Source of the DNA: an uncultured Lachnoclostridium sp.
GTDB taxonomy: Bacteria > Bacillota > Clostridia > Lachnospirales > Lachnospiraceae
Assembly (NCBI GenBank): GCA_930986645.1
Contig: CAKNJS010000016.1
Span: 1 to 49,589 of the forward strand
Reading direction: 5' to 3'
Length of the DNA: 49,589 bases
Below the pieces are notes generated by a model. It saw only the letters and a list, made by a program, of their open reading frames with translations, did not search any database and was not told where the DNA came from. The translations under genes and the position numbers were made by a program. This document shows, in pieces, positions 16,671-25,740 of this stretch (the first letter of the stretch is position 1; each line of letters begins with the position of its first letter).

Positions 16671-17318
16671 TTATACAAATCGTTTATCTTTACTGATGCT
16701 TTCTTTCAGCTGAACATAATCAATGATTGCTTTCGCCGTTCCGTCAATTCCAAGTTCCGAACTTGTCAGACAGAGTTCATAGCTTTCTGCATCCGACCAT
16801 TTCTTGTTTGTATAGTAATTATAATAACTGGAACGCTTCTTATCTGTTTTCAGGATCATATCCTTTGCTTTTGCGTCTGTAAGATCGTAGATACGGGCAA
16901 TTCTTCTGATACGCGCATCCAAATCGGCATGGATAAATACACTCACCACATTGGGATATGATTCCAGCGCATAGTCTGCACAGCGCCCTACAAGAATACA
17001 CGGTCCTTCATCCGCTATCTTTTTAATGGCATCAAACTGTGCAAGGAATACTTTATGGTTGATCGGCATATCCGTATATGTATTTCCGGAATAGCCCATA
17101 GAATATGTATCCATCACAAGTGAATACAGAAAACTGTTTGTCGGCTTCTCGTCATGTGTCTCAAAGATTTCCTCGCAGATTCCGCTTTCCTTAGCAGCTC
17201 GTGCCAGCATTTCCTTATCATACAGCTTAATGTCAAATGCCTCGGCAACTTTATAACCGATCTCTCTTCCCGCACTTCCGAATTCGCGTCCTATTGTTAT
17301 GATCGTATTTGTTTTCAT
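16671..17318 (-). CDS. cytidylate kinase-like family protein
   Basis: A 215-residue P-loop protein of the cytidylate kinase-like family. It opens with TIITIGREFGSAGREIGYKVA, the family's version of the nucleotide-binding loop, followed by LYDKEML and CILVGRCADYAL. Members are common in Clostridia, stand apart from true cmk, and their substrate is not established. The ATG at 17318 follows AAAGGAGAG by 9 bases; an upstream in-frame ATG lacks such a site. It has its own promoter. Confidence 0.82.
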   Translation of the reverse strand: MKTNTIITIGREFGSAGREIGYKVAEAFDIKLYDKEMLARAAKESGICEEIFETHDEKPTNSFLYSLVMDTYSMGYSGNTYTDMPINHKVFLAQFDAIKKIADEGPCILVGRCADYALESYPNVVSVFIHADLDARIRRIARIYDLTDAKAKDMILKTDKKRSSYYNYYTNKKWSDAESYELCLTSSELGIDGTAKAIIDYVQLKESISKDKRFV

Positions 17319-17397
17319 TGTAAGCCACTCTCCTTTACGCCAAATGTATTTGTGATTTTGCATAAAAATATATACAAATCACGCATCTCATATGAGT

Positions 17398-17426
17398 ATT
17401 ATAACCATAAATCAAACGTATTACAA
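17398..17426 (-). promoter_or_regulatory. promoter of the cytidylate-kinase-like gene
   Basis: On the minus strand TTGTAA (17421-17426), 17-base spacer, perfect TATAAT (17398-17403). The region just downstream holds the palindrome CTCATATGAG near the expected start of transcription. Confidence 0.65.
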
Positions 17427-17433
17427 TGAAAAA

Positions 17434-18348
17434 TTAAGATTTTCTTCTCAGTCTTACAAGAAGATCCGTAAAATATCCCGGCAGCGGAGCATCAAATTCC
17501 ATGTATTCGCCGGTTGTCGGATGTGTGATACCGAGTATTTTCGCATGGAGAGTCTGTCCCTTCAGTTTATACGGACATTTCGCCGGACCATATACAGTAT
17601 CCCCCAGAATCGGATGGCCGATGCTGGACATATGGACGCGTATTTGATGCGTGCGTCCTGTCTCGAGTTCGCATTCTATATATGTGTAATCTCCAAAACG
17701 TTCCAGAACTTTATAATGTGTAACTGCGTGTCTTCCATTCGGAGCTTTCGTACTCATCTTTTTCCTATCTACGGGATGCCTTCCGATCGGAGCGTTCACA
17801 GTACCTGTGTCTTCCTTTATATTCCCGTGAACGATCGCATGGTACCGCCGTGTTATGGAATGCTCTTTCAATTCTTCCGCAAGTATCTGGTGCGCATGAT
17901 CGTTTTTACATATCAGAAGTGATCCTGTCGTATCCATATCGATCCTGTGCACGATCCCCGGCCGAAGGACTCCGTTGATACCGGAAAGACGTTCGCCGCA
18001 GTGATACATTACCGCATTCACGAGCGTATGGCTGTAATGTCCCGGGGCGGGATGCACAACCATGCCTTTGGGCTTGTTTACTACAAGAATATCGTCATCC
18101 TCATAGAGAATATCGAGGGGAATATTTTCCGGAAGAATATCAGGGCTCTCCGGTTCCGGAACCCGGACCTGTATCTCGTCACCCTCGGATACTTTATAAT
18201 TAGCTTTCACTGGTTTTCCATTTACACTGATATCCCCGTTTTTCAGAAGCTTCTGCAAATAAGAACGGGAAAGGCTCTCAAGATCTCTGCTTAAAAATCT
18301 GTCGATCCTTTCCCCTGAATTTCGGGCTGTAAGGTTAATCAAATCCAT
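17434..18348 (-). CDS. rluD: RluA/RluD-family 23S rRNA pseudouridine synthase
   Basis: A 304-residue pseudouridine synthase. An N-terminal S4 RNA-binding domain is at residues 12-75 (RIDRFLS...LQKLLKNGDISVNGK). The catalytic motif is HRIDMDTTG with Asp137 as nucleophile; the usual form is HRLDKDTSG, so Ile, Met and Thr are conservative changes. It ends the minus-strand block and lies 9 bp after lspA, the same pair as in Bacillus. The exact target uridines are not known. Confidence 0.9.
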   Translation of the reverse strand: MDLINLTARNSGERIDRFLSRDLESLSRSYLQKLLKNGDISVNGKPVKANYKVSEGDEIQVRVPEPESPDILPENIPLDILYEDDDILVVNKPKGMVVHPAPGHYSHTLVNAVMYHCGERLSGINGVLRPGIVHRIDMDTTGSLLICKNDHAHQILAEELKEHSITRRYHAIVHGNIKEDTGTVNAPIGRHPVDRKKMSTKAPNGRHAVTHYKVLERFGDYTYIECELETGRTHQIRVHMSSIGHPILGDTVYGPAKCPYKLKGQTLHAKILGITHPTTGEYMEFDAPLPGYFTDLLVRLRRKS

Positions 18349-18357
18349 CCTGTCAGA

Positions 18358-18876
18358 TCACCCTTTCTTTCTGCTGAGGAACTTAAAATCATTCTCATCT
18401 CTGTAATAGAAAAGGATAAGAAGAGCAAAAACAATGCAGGCTGTCACAACATAGCAGTCTGCAACATTGAAGATCGGGAAATCGATCAGTCTGAAGTAAA
18501 AGAAATCAATTACATAATTCAGCCTGATACGGTCGATCATATTTCCGACTGCCCCTGCACATAGGAGTACAGCACATATCCGCAGGGGAAGGTATCTCAA
18601 GGTGTGCGGCATCCTGACATAGAGGTAAAGAATAATGATACATACTGCGGCAGCACCTGCAACAAAAACATACTGCATATTCTGCATCATGCCAAATGCA
18701 GCTCCCCTGTTTTCCAGATATCTAAGCTCAAACACACCGTCTATCAGTACTTTTGCCGGTCTGTCTTTCAGATACAGAACAGCCAGATGTTTTGTAAACT
18801 GATCAATTATAAGTGCCGCAGCAAAACATACTGCTGTATAAATAATTCCCCTGATGTCTGTTTTATGTCGGTTCAT
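18358..18876 (-). CDS. lspA: lipoprotein signal peptidase (SPase II)
   Basis: A 172-residue membrane protease with four membrane segments. It cleaves the signal peptide of prolipoproteins after lipid attachment. Conserved motifs are NRGAAFG, GNMIDR (112-117) and the two catalytic aspartates Asp124 (VIDFF) and Asp140 (FNVAD). It lies 15 bp after ylmH and 9 bp before rluD. Confidence 0.96.
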   Translation of the reverse strand: MNRHKTDIRGIIYTAVCFAAALIIDQFTKHLAVLYLKDRPAKVLIDGVFELRYLENRGAAFGMMQNMQYVFVAGAAAVCIIILYLYVRMPHTLRYLPLRICAVLLCAGAVGNMIDRIRLNYVIDFFYFRLIDFPIFNVADCYVVTACIVFALLILFYYRDENDFKFLSRKKG

Positions 18877-18891
18877 TTTTATGCTCCATCC

Positions 18892-19683
18892 TTATATATA
18901 TCTGTTTATTACAACACTGATCCGGTTCTTTCGCGTTCTTCCTCCTGAACATTCAAAACGGAACTTTCCCATGCCGCGGACTGAAATGATATCTCCTTCC
19001 CCTGGCTGATATCCATTGCTTGTAATAAGCCGTCCGTTCACATATACTTTTGCTCCTTCTATAAGTCCCGTAAGCCTGCTTCTGGATTGATTAAAAGCCA
19101 GAGACAGCAGACTGTCCAGACGTACGGAAGCCACAGTCCCATGAATTTCCTCAAAATCAGGAGTATAATCAATCTCCGTCAGCGGAACCTGCTCTGCTCT
19201 GACAGTCGTATGCCTGACTCTCGTAAGTTCACTGCATAAGAAATCAGCAATGTCATTGTGGACGAAGAGGATGGCACCTCTATCATCCGGTATAATATCT
19301 CCGGTTCGAGAACGATCAATACCGAGATTTAATACAGAACCGAGATAATCGCGGTGGGTCAGTTTTTCAGCAAACCGAAGATTGACCGGAGTTATTTTTA
19401 CAGCACAGAAAGGATATCCCGTCTCCTCAGGAGTAATCTCATTTTTCCCGTAACGCAAATAAAGAGCATCAGGGATAAATGCCGCCATCTGACGCTCTGC
19501 CATCTCATAGCCGCCGAAATAAACGACTCTTGTATAGAGCCGGTCTTTCGGCAGCATATGCAAAATGTTCTGTTCATTAAGATTCAGGAAATCTGAGTAT
19601 GTAATAATATCCCTCTGATAAGCTGTCCGAGATAATTCAGCGAATCGCTTCTCCAGATTCAGCAGCTCTTTATCCTGATTCAT
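18892..19683 (-). CDS. ylmH: YlmH-family S4 RNA-binding protein
   Basis: A 263-residue protein with the YlmH layout: an N-terminal domain, a middle domain (HRDYLGSVLNLGIDRSRTGDI) and a C-terminal S4 domain (VRLDSLLSLAFNQSRS...VYVNGRLI). In Bacillus subtilis YlmH lies in the division cluster after sepF and has been linked to rescue of stalled 50S subunits. Here it sits 10 bp after sepF and before lspA. Confidence 0.93.
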   Translation of the reverse strand: MNQDKELLNLEKRFAELSRTAYQRDIITYSDFLNLNEQNILHMLPKDRLYTRVVYFGGYEMAERQMAAFIPDALYLRYGKNEITPEETGYPFCAVKITPVNLRFAEKLTHRDYLGSVLNLGIDRSRTGDIIPDDRGAILFVHNDIADFLCSELTRVRHTTVRAEQVPLTEIDYTPDFEEIHGTVASVRLDSLLSLAFNQSRSRLTGLIEGAKVYVNGRLITSNGYQPGEGDIISVRGMGKFRFECSGGRTRKNRISVVINRYI

Positions 19684-19693
19684 AGCACGCCTC

Positions 19694-20242
19694 TTAGTAT
19701 CTTCCTCTTACATTTGCAGACTCCATAGAGCCGCCCAGCAGATCCTGAAGATCTCCGGAAATATCGACATTCGTAGGCGTTACAAGGAAAATATAATTTG
19801 AAATCTTCTGAAGATTTCCGCTGATCGCAAAGGTTGCACCTGAAATAAAATCAATGATTCTCTGTGCGATTTCCAGATCCATTCCCTCCAGATTCAGGAT
19901 TACAGTACGCCCTGACAGGAGTGTCTCTGTAATTTCTCTTGAATCATCTACTGATGTAGGTTTCACCACACAGACTTCCATATGTCCGCCGCTCTTCACA
20001 GCCGGGTGTCTCATCGGTGTTACTTTGTTATTAGCAGAGGGCTGATACTTCTTGTCCTCTTCCATATCAAAATCATCGTAATTATCTTCTTTTGTATTTT
20101 TCTTTCCGAACAATGAACGGCGATGAGGCTTTTCCTCGTAATTGTCGTCATCATAGAACTCGTCATCATCATAAAATTCATCGTCATCATAATCATCGTC
20201 GTTTAATTTCATGATGTCCAGAAATTTATCAAATACACCCAT
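19694..20242 (-). CDS. sepF: cell division protein SepF
   Basis: A 182-residue SepF, which bundles FtsZ and anchors it to the membrane. The N-terminus (MGVFDKFLDIMKL) is the membrane-binding helix. A very acidic linker contains tandem units of DDDEFY. The C-terminal SepF domain (residues 95-178) has VVKPTSVDDSREI and the GATFAISGNLQKI segment. Next to yggS, as in other Firmicutes. Confidence 0.95.
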   Translation of the reverse strand: MGVFDKFLDIMKLNDDDYDDDEFYDDDEFYDDDNYEEKPHRRSLFGKKNTKEDNYDDFDMEEDKKYQPSANNKVTPMRHPAVKSGGHMEVCVVKPTSVDDSREITETLLSGRTVILNLEGMDLEIAQRIIDFISGATFAISGNLQKISNYIFLVTPTNVDISGDLQDLLGGSMESANVRGRY

Positions 20243-20320
20243 TTTTACACTCCTATCCTGTCCTGCCGTTCAAGCAGGCACTTCTTTTTTCTTCCATACT
20301 TTCTTTCCAGTCAATGCAGT

Positions 20321-21013
20321 CTATACACTGTAGTCTCTGGCACCAAAGATCCCGGTTCCGATTCTCACCATCGTAGCTCCCTCTTCGATCGCGACTTCGT
20401 AATCATTGGTCATCCCCATCGAAAGTATGCTCACAGTATCATTATCAATGTTTTTTTCCTTAATGTCAACATATAATTTATGTAAATCTGCAAAAATTGT
20501 ACGATTTTTTTCAGGATTATCAACAAAAGGAGCAATTGTCATAAGTCCCCGGACATTAATGTGAGAATACTGTCTTATTTCATCGTAAAGAGGCAGCACC
20601 TCCTCTGTCTTTAACCCGAACTTGCTCTCTTCCTCTGCCACATTTACTTCCAGAAGAATATCCGCCGTGCAATTGTGCTTCTCAGCTTCCTTTTCGATCG
20701 TCTCAGCCAGTTTCAGCGAATCCACAGAGTGGATCAGTTTTACTTTGTCCACGATATATTTTACCTTGTTTGTCTGAAGATGTCCGATCATATGCCACTC
20801 GATATCTTTCGGCAGCGCTTCATATTTGTCACGTATTTCCTGCACTTTATTTTCGCCGAATATGCGCACACCCAGATCATAGGCCTCCTGCAGCATACTT
20901 ACTGGTTTCGTCTTGCTTACAGCAATGAGGGTAACCTCCTCTCTCTTTCGTCCTGCTCTGTCACAAGCCGCCTGAATTCTCTCCTCTACGGATTCAAGAT
21001 TTTCCTTCAGCAT
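20321..21013 (-). CDS. yggS: YggS-family PLP homeostasis protein
   Basis: A 230-residue PLP-binding protein of the YggS/PROSC family, involved in vitamin B6 balance. The PLP lysine is Lys34 in LIAVSKTKP; LEVNVAEEESKFG, GLMTIAPF and SMGMTNDYEVAIEEG are typical. The ATG at 21013 follows AAAGGAG by 8 bases; an in-frame ATG at 21040 would add nine residues. It lies 39 bp after the HlyD-like gene and 78 bp before sepF. Confidence 0.94.
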   Translation of the reverse strand: MLKENLESVEERIQAACDRAGRKREEVTLIAVSKTKPVSMLQEAYDLGVRIFGENKVQEIRDKYEALPKDIEWHMIGHLQTNKVKYIVDKVKLIHSVDSLKLAETIEKEAEKHNCTADILLEVNVAEEESKFGLKTEEVLPLYDEIRQYSHINVRGLMTIAPFVDNPEKNRTIFADLHKLYVDIKEKNIDNDTVSILSMGMTNDYEVAIEEGATMVRIGTGIFGARDYSV

Positions 21014-21052
21014 ATCCTCCGCTCCTTTCATTAAACTCATATCAAACTCAAA

Positions 21053-22447
21053 TCATTGAAAAACAACTTCATCCGGACTGACACTCGAGCCATTCTGCAC
21101 AATATGATCGTAATTGTACAATCCGTAACTTTCTCCTTCCCGCACGATATAATACTCGTCGTTCTCGCAGAGAATGCTCACCTTTTTAAAAACAGCATAT
21201 CCCTTATTTATGTTATACACACCCTGAAGCGCTTTTGTCTTCCCGACGGTATAAGTTTCGCTTGATTCCGGCATAACAAGTACATCTCCGTCCCGCAGGT
21301 CGTCCCGGCTTATGCACACTTCGCCCTCTTCTGATTCATCATAAATTTCTACAGGAGTAAATTCCACTCCTCCGTTTTTATTCTGTATCATAACACCTTC
21401 AGAAGAGCTGTTGCCGCCCGTTGTAATATAATCATCGGGAACGGCATAGAATTTTTCTTCAACTACGGAAGATTTCGGTATTTTAAGACCGCTCTCATCT
21501 TCAAGGATCAGTTCGACATTTAAAAATCTGTCTTCCGCATAGCGTATCATAGAATTGTCAAAGTCCAGACAGCCGTAATATGCTCCGTTCTTCTCCTCTA
21601 CAGAAAAAGCGGCCCTCATTGTTTCACTGTCTTTATCGATCCTGACTTTCACGCTCGTCACTTCATTGTCTATAAACTGTTCGGCGGTCTCTTTATCAAG
21701 CGGAACGATTACCGACCAGTCTTCGCTTGTAATCAGCCGGTAAACGGGATCGCCTGCATTTATTTTCATCTGATCTGCCAGAACCGTACTTTCATATTCA
21801 GTATTATCAAAATAATCCGCACTTATGTCTTCCTTAGTCAGCGATTCGTATCCGTCTACAGTAAAGGCAGCAATTCCATCCCGGGGCGTCGTATAAGATG
21901 TCACTTCCTGACCGCTGGCTTCGATCACTGCCCCCAGATGAGCCATCCTTGTCTCACTGCTGGACTCCTGAAGAGAAGTATTAATCTCATTTTTAAGAGA
22001 ATAAACAGCCGAAAAATCTGCAGGCCGATAATTTTCATTAAAACTCTGCATTTGAAAAATAATACCGGATAATGTTTCCTGAGAGACACCTGAATTCTGA
22101 TCGTCCGAAGATACATTTTCTTCAGTATCCAGCGGCTTCTGAGAAAGAGCGTAAATATTTGTTCCTGCCTTCACCTTGCTGTTCTCATTCTGATAATAAC
22201 TGATATAGCCGTCCGCGTCAGAAGTTACCGCTGTCTCTTCCCTTAGAATAAGGCCGGTATAGGAATCATCTCTTACGATGCTTCCCTCTCTGACCTCATA
22301 GACTGAAATACTGTCTCCGGTAAAATATAGAATCACGGTCACTATCAGGTAAATAAATACTATAGAGAACAAAATGATGCCCAGATTAATCTCACGCTTT
22401 TTTTTATATTTCTTAATACTGACTGACTTGTTTTTTTTGGATGTCAA
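21053..22447 (-). CDS. HlyD-like membrane-anchored protein
   Basis: A 464-residue protein with a basic cytoplasmic start, one membrane segment (about residues 22-42) and a large outer part. The stretch YTGLILREETAVTSDADG is the half-lipoyl motif of HlyD-type adaptors, and a second barrel-like region follows (GDPVYRLITSEDWSVIVPL). No ABC transporter genes lie beside it; in Clostridia this gene commonly heads the yggS-sepF block, so a role near the division site is possible but unproven. The start is TTG at 22447, with GGAGGTG about 10 bases upstream. Confidence 0.75.
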   Translation of the reverse strand: MTSKKNKSVSIKKYKKKREINLGIILFSIVFIYLIVTVILYFTGDSISVYEVREGSIVRDDSYTGLILREETAVTSDADGYISYYQNENSKVKAGTNIYALSQKPLDTEENVSSDDQNSGVSQETLSGIIFQMQSFNENYRPADFSAVYSLKNEINTSLQESSSETRMAHLGAVIEASGQEVTSYTTPRDGIAAFTVDGYESLTKEDISADYFDNTEYESTVLADQMKINAGDPVYRLITSEDWSVIVPLDKETAEQFIDNEVTSVKVRIDKDSETMRAAFSVEEKNGAYYGCLDFDNSMIRYAEDRFLNVELILEDESGLKIPKSSVVEEKFYAVPDDYITTGGNSSSEGVMIQNKNGGVEFTPVEIYDESEEGEVCISRDDLRDGDVLVMPESSETYTVGKTKALQGVYNINKGYAVFKKVSILCENDEYYIVREGESYGLYNYDHIVQNGSSVSPDEVVFQ

Positions 22448-22496
22448 ATCAGATAAACACCTCCATAATATTTTCTGCTTATTTTCTAACTTAAAC

Positions 22497-22525
22497 AGTA
22501 TAACATTTTCTGATGTATATTTCCA
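22497..22525 (-). promoter_or_regulatory. promoter of the hlyD-like/yggS/sepF operon
   Basis: On the minus strand TGGAAA (22520-22525), 17-base spacer, TATACT (22497-22502) preceded by TG (extended -10). Confidence 0.55.
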
Positions 22526-22574
22526 GTTTTTAAGGGAATAATAAAAATATTGAGATGGTAAAGGAGGAAATAAA

Positions 22575-22778
22575 ATGAAATGGTTTGATTACACGGCACT
22601 GACGATCGTAATTATCGGTGCGGTCAACTGGCTGCTTGTGGGGATCTTTCGATTTGACCTTGTCGCATTTCTTTTTGGCAATTTAAGCTGGCTTTCAAGG
22701 ATTATCTATACCCTTGTGGGACTCTGCGGATTATATCTGCTCAGCTTTTTCGGCAGGGTCAGAGGAATGTCAGAATAA
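22575..22778 (+). CDS. DUF378 small membrane protein
   Basis: A 67-residue protein with two membrane helices (about residues 7-30 and 42-62) and the DUF378 signature ALTIVIIGAVNWLLVGIF. The function of this family is unknown. AAAGGAGG precedes the ATG. It is a single plus-strand gene between two minus-strand operons, followed by its own terminator. Confidence 0.88.
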   Translation: MKWFDYTALTIVIIGAVNWLLVGIFRFDLVAFLFGNLSWLSRIIYTLVGLCGLYLLSFFGRVRGMSE

Positions 22779-22799
22779 TATAAAACCACCATACAGAAT

Positions 22800-22847
22800 A
22801 AAGCCTTCGGAACTCCGTATCTTTCGGAACTCCAAAGGCTTTTTTTG
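22800..22847. terminator. terminator of the DUF378 gene, possibly bidirectional
   Basis: AAAGCCTT (22800-22807) pairs with AAGGCTTT (22835-22842), followed by T residues. The loop holds two copies of CGGAACTCC, the first able to form its own small stem. The convergent dacF gene ends 26 bp away, so it may serve both genes, though the minus-strand T tract is weaker. Confidence 0.75.
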
Positions 22848-22872
22848 AGGCATTCTCTGCCTTGAAAATACT

Positions 22873-23949
22873 TTATTCTGCTGTCTGCCCGTCAGCGGAT
22901 GACTGGGAATTCTGAGACGGTGTACCTGTAATACCGGACTGCATCAGCGCATTCATCTGGTCATAAAGTCGTACTGTACCATCTGCTCCCATAATCACGG
23001 AAATATAAGGATGATCACTGCTGTCTTCATCGTAAAGGATCACACAGTTTCCAGCCTGCTGTGTAGTTCCCGTCTTTCCTCCGAGCACCCGGACTCCTTC
23101 CGGAGCCGTTGCAGTTCCGGCCCCGTATGCCTGAGTCGGCGTCCATACCTGATTACGTACTGTTCCATCCGCCCCCGTTAGTGTTCCTGTGTAGGAATCC
23201 ATTGATATAATTTCTACGAAACGCTCATCCTTGATGCACTCATTAAATATAAGGTAAAGATCATATGCTGTCGTATAATGATTTTCATCGTGAAGGCCGT
23301 GAGGATTGGCAAAATGAGTTCCGGTTGCTCCCAGTGAAGCTGCTTCCTCATTCATCATATCAGCAAACGCCTCTTCGCTTCCTGCAATATATTCCGCAAT
23401 CGCAGTTGCACAATCATTTCCCGAATGAAGGAGCAGTCCGCATATCAGATCATATAATGTTACTTTATCACCGGTGCGAAGCCCGGCTGTCGATTCATCC
23501 CAGTTGAAATCTGTGGCATTTGCACTTACCGTAATAATGTCATCTGTATTGCCGTTCTTCAGTGCCAGCAGTGCCGTCATTATTTTAGTTGTGCTGGCCG
23601 GATAAAGGCGGTCGTAAAGCTTATAGCCGCATACAACACTCTCTTCGTCCAGATTAAACAATCCTGCAGCATGAAGATCCGTATCAGGCACAAAGCCTTC
23701 CAGATCTACTTCGTCCGGAGCTACACATAAATCACTGGCAAACAAGGTTCCCTGATATAAATTCTTATTGTAGTTATCCGCCTCATAAGATGCCGTATAA
23801 TTTCTTGTCAGCTCCCGGATAATAAGGGCGCCGGCAGAAACTGCTCCAATCAGAACGACAAGACAAATGAGAAGAACAGCTGCGCGCCTTTGCTGACGGC
23901 GCCGGCGCCTTCTCCTTCTGCCGGAATTTCGTCTTATTCTCTTATCCAT
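22873..23949 (-). CDS. D-alanyl-D-alanine carboxypeptidase (penicillin-binding protein)
   Basis: A 358-residue DD-carboxypeptidase that trims peptidoglycan stem peptides. All three active-site motifs are present: Ser119-x-x-Lys122 (PASTTK), SGN (176-178) and KTGTT (about 310). An unusually Arg-rich cytoplasmic start is followed by one membrane segment (about residues 24-45), so it is anchored at the N-terminus. There is no C-terminal amphipathic anchor, unlike DacA. Last gene of the radC-mre-min operon. Confidence 0.9.
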   Translation of the reverse strand: MDKRIRRNSGRRRRRRRRQQRRAAVLLICLVVLIGAVSAGALIIRELTRNYTASYEADNYNKNLYQGTLFASDLCVAPDEVDLEGFVPDTDLHAAGLFNLDEESVVCGYKLYDRLYPASTTKIMTALLALKNGNTDDIITVSANATDFNWDESTAGLRTGDKVTLYDLICGLLLHSGNDCATAIAEYIAGSEEAFADMMNEEAASLGATGTHFANPHGLHDENHYTTAYDLYLIFNECIKDERFVEIISMDSYTGTLTGADGTVRNQVWTPTQAYGAGTATAPEGVRVLGGKTGTTQQAGNCVILYDEDSSDHPYISVIMGADGTVRLYDQMNALMQSGITGTPSQNSQSSADGQTAE

Positions 23950-23976
23950 TACTATATGTTTCCTTCTAAATATGTT

Positions 23977-24372
23977 TTATTTGTACATCTCCCGCCAATC
24001 AAGATCTCCTCTGTCAAGTGCGAGAATCAGTGCCTCTGCCGTTGCAATATTCGTGGCAATCGGAATATTGTACATATCACAGAGTTTAACGATATCGTTT
24101 ACATCCGGTTCATGCGGCCGGGGGGCAAGCGGATCTCTGAAAAAAATGAGCAGATCGATATTGTTATGCTCGATCTGGGATCCGAGCTGCTGCATTCCTC
24201 CCAGATGACCTGCCAGAAACTTGTGAATACTTAAATTTGTTACACTTTCCACTAGAATTCCTGTCGTTTCCGTAGCGTACAGCTCATGCTTGCTGAGTAT
24301 TCCGCGGTAGGCGATACAGAAATTCTGCATCAGCTTCTTTTTCGCATCGTGTGCAATCAGACCGATATTCAT
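23977..24372 (-). CDS. mgsA: methylglyoxal synthase
   Basis: A 131-residue enzyme that turns dihydroxyacetone phosphate into methylglyoxal and phosphate. It starts NIGLIAHDAKK, has TGxL in the phosphate site (ATETTGILVE), HLGGMQQLG, and the catalytic aspartate region IDLLIFFRDPLAPRPHEPD. The ATG at 24372 lies within reach of AAGGAGAG; a longer in-frame start overlaps rodA and lacks a site. The place behind rodA is common in Clostridia. Confidence 0.94.
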   Translation of the reverse strand: MNIGLIAHDAKKKLMQNFCIAYRGILSKHELYATETTGILVESVTNLSIHKFLAGHLGGMQQLGSQIEHNNIDLLIFFRDPLAPRPHEPDVNDIVKLCDMYNIPIATNIATAEALILALDRGDLDWREMYK

Positions 24373-24388
24373 AACTGTCACTCTCTCC

Positions 24389-25522
24389 TTACTGATATTT
24401 GTTAGGCTGTAAACCGACATTCAATACGAAACCGATCCCCATAAAAAAGCACACAACGGAAGTCAGTCCATAACTTACAAAGGGAAGCGACAATCCTGTA
24501 TTCGGAAGGATCAAAGTAGCCACACCGATATTGATAAAGCTCTGTATCCCTATCAGTGCGGCGACACCGCCGCAGATAATGCGTCCCCCTGTATCTTTCG
24601 CTTTCAAGCCAACCATAATACATTGTATCACAATTAATAATATCAAAAATATAACGACACAACAACCCACAAATCCTAATTCTTCACCAATTATCGCAAA
24701 AATAAAGTCTGTCTGCGGTTCAGATACGAAATTACCGTTCTTGACAGATGTTGTATCGTCATTGTCATATCCTTTTCCAGAGAGCTGTCCTGATCCGATT
24801 GCCATTACCGAATTAAGCTGCTGATACGATTCGTCGGCGGCGTATTTTTCCGGCTCCAGCCATGCGAGGATACGCTCCTGCTGATAATCATGCAGAAACG
24901 GCTGGTTCGGCTGAACGGCGATGGCAAGAAAAATAACAACCGTCGGCACTGTAATTGCCAATACAGTTCCAACAAATTTATAGCTCAGCCCTGCAAGAAA
25001 AAGCAGCGCGCAGAACAGAGTCGCTACACAGAGTGTTGTAGAAAGATTCGGCTGCGCATAGATCATTGCCAGTGACGGAAGAATCAGTCCGATTGCCTGA
25101 AGGATCACCTTCGGGTTGTTAATCACCCGCTCCCTGTCTGACAGGAATCTGGAAAAGAAAAGGATCATAAGGATCTTGGTAAGATCGGACGGCTGCAGCT
25201 GTGTAAATCCGAGATTAAGCCATCTGCGCGCTCCGTTCGTGACCACACCGAGTCCCGGAATCCAGATAGCCGCAAGCAGCACAAGATTCAGGAAATACAT
25301 CGGCCAGTAAAAGTTAAGCACCCATTTATAATCGATGAGTGAAATCACAACCATAGCACAGATACCGAGAAGAACACCCAGTATCTGTCTGTCCATAAGA
25401 TCAGGTCTTGCACTTCTGACCATGAGTATACCGATGATAGATAAGGCTGCAACCGATATTACAAGGCCTATTTTATAGTCTTTGATGTTATAGTGTATAT
25501 ATTTTTTTAAAAAGTTTTTCAC
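24389..25522 (-). CDS. rodA: SEDS-family peptidoglycan polymerase RodA
   Basis: A 377-residue membrane protein with about ten membrane helices. SEDS proteins polymerise lipid II. The essential aspartate is in SEPQTDFIFAIIGEELGF, and GARRWLNLG and LPNTGLSLPFVSYGLTS are family motifs. Given the partner PBP2 and MreBCD in the same operon, this is RodA (elongation) rather than FtsW. It overlaps minE by 4 bp. Confidence 0.93.
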   Translation of the reverse strand: MKNFLKKYIHYNIKDYKIGLVISVAALSIIGILMVRSARPDLMDRQILGVLLGICAMVVISLIDYKWVLNFYWPMYFLNLVLLAAIWIPGLGVVTNGARRWLNLGFTQLQPSDLTKILMILFFSRFLSDRERVINNPKVILQAIGLILPSLAMIYAQPNLSTTLCVATLFCALLFLAGLSYKFVGTVLAITVPTVVIFLAIAVQPNQPFLHDYQQERILAWLEPEKYAADESYQQLNSVMAIGSGQLSGKGYDNDDTTSVKNGNFVSEPQTDFIFAIIGEELGFVGCCVVIFLILLIVIQCIMVGLKAKDTGGRIICGGVAALIGIQSFINIGVATLILPNTGLSLPFVSYGLTSVVCFFMGIGFVLNVGLQPNKYQ

Positions 25523-25728
25523 TTGTTTTCTCCCGTGTATCTAATATGTATATCACTCCTTGAAATCTTGATATCAAAATGTTCCGGGGTGATCTCCATA
25601 TACTTTGAAACCGTAAGGTACAGATCTTTTTCCAGTCTGTCCGCCGCATCCGGTGTACACTGCATTCTGTCTGAAATCAACAGATTCTTCAGTCTCTCTT
25701 TCGCAACAAAAACAGATGGTACACTCAT
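25519..25728 (-). CDS. minE: cell division topological factor MinE
   Basis: A 69-residue MinE, slightly shorter than the E. coli protein (88). The conserved AKERLKNLLISDR region binds MinD and the C-terminal half (LYLTVSKYMEI...DIHI) is the dimer domain. MinE drives MinD off the membrane. It overlaps rodA by 4 bp and follows minD by 12 bp. Confidence 0.93.
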   Translation of the reverse strand: MSVPSVFVAKERLKNLLISDRMQCTPDAADRLEKDLYLTVSKYMEITPEHFDIKISRSDIHIRYTGENK

Positions 25729-25740
25729 CGCCTATCCCTC

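Noticed and set aside
16671..17318. True cytidylate kinase (cmk)
   Set aside because: The P-loop region has the GREFGSAGREIG form of the cytidylate kinase-like family, and the CMP-binding features of Cmk are not seen.
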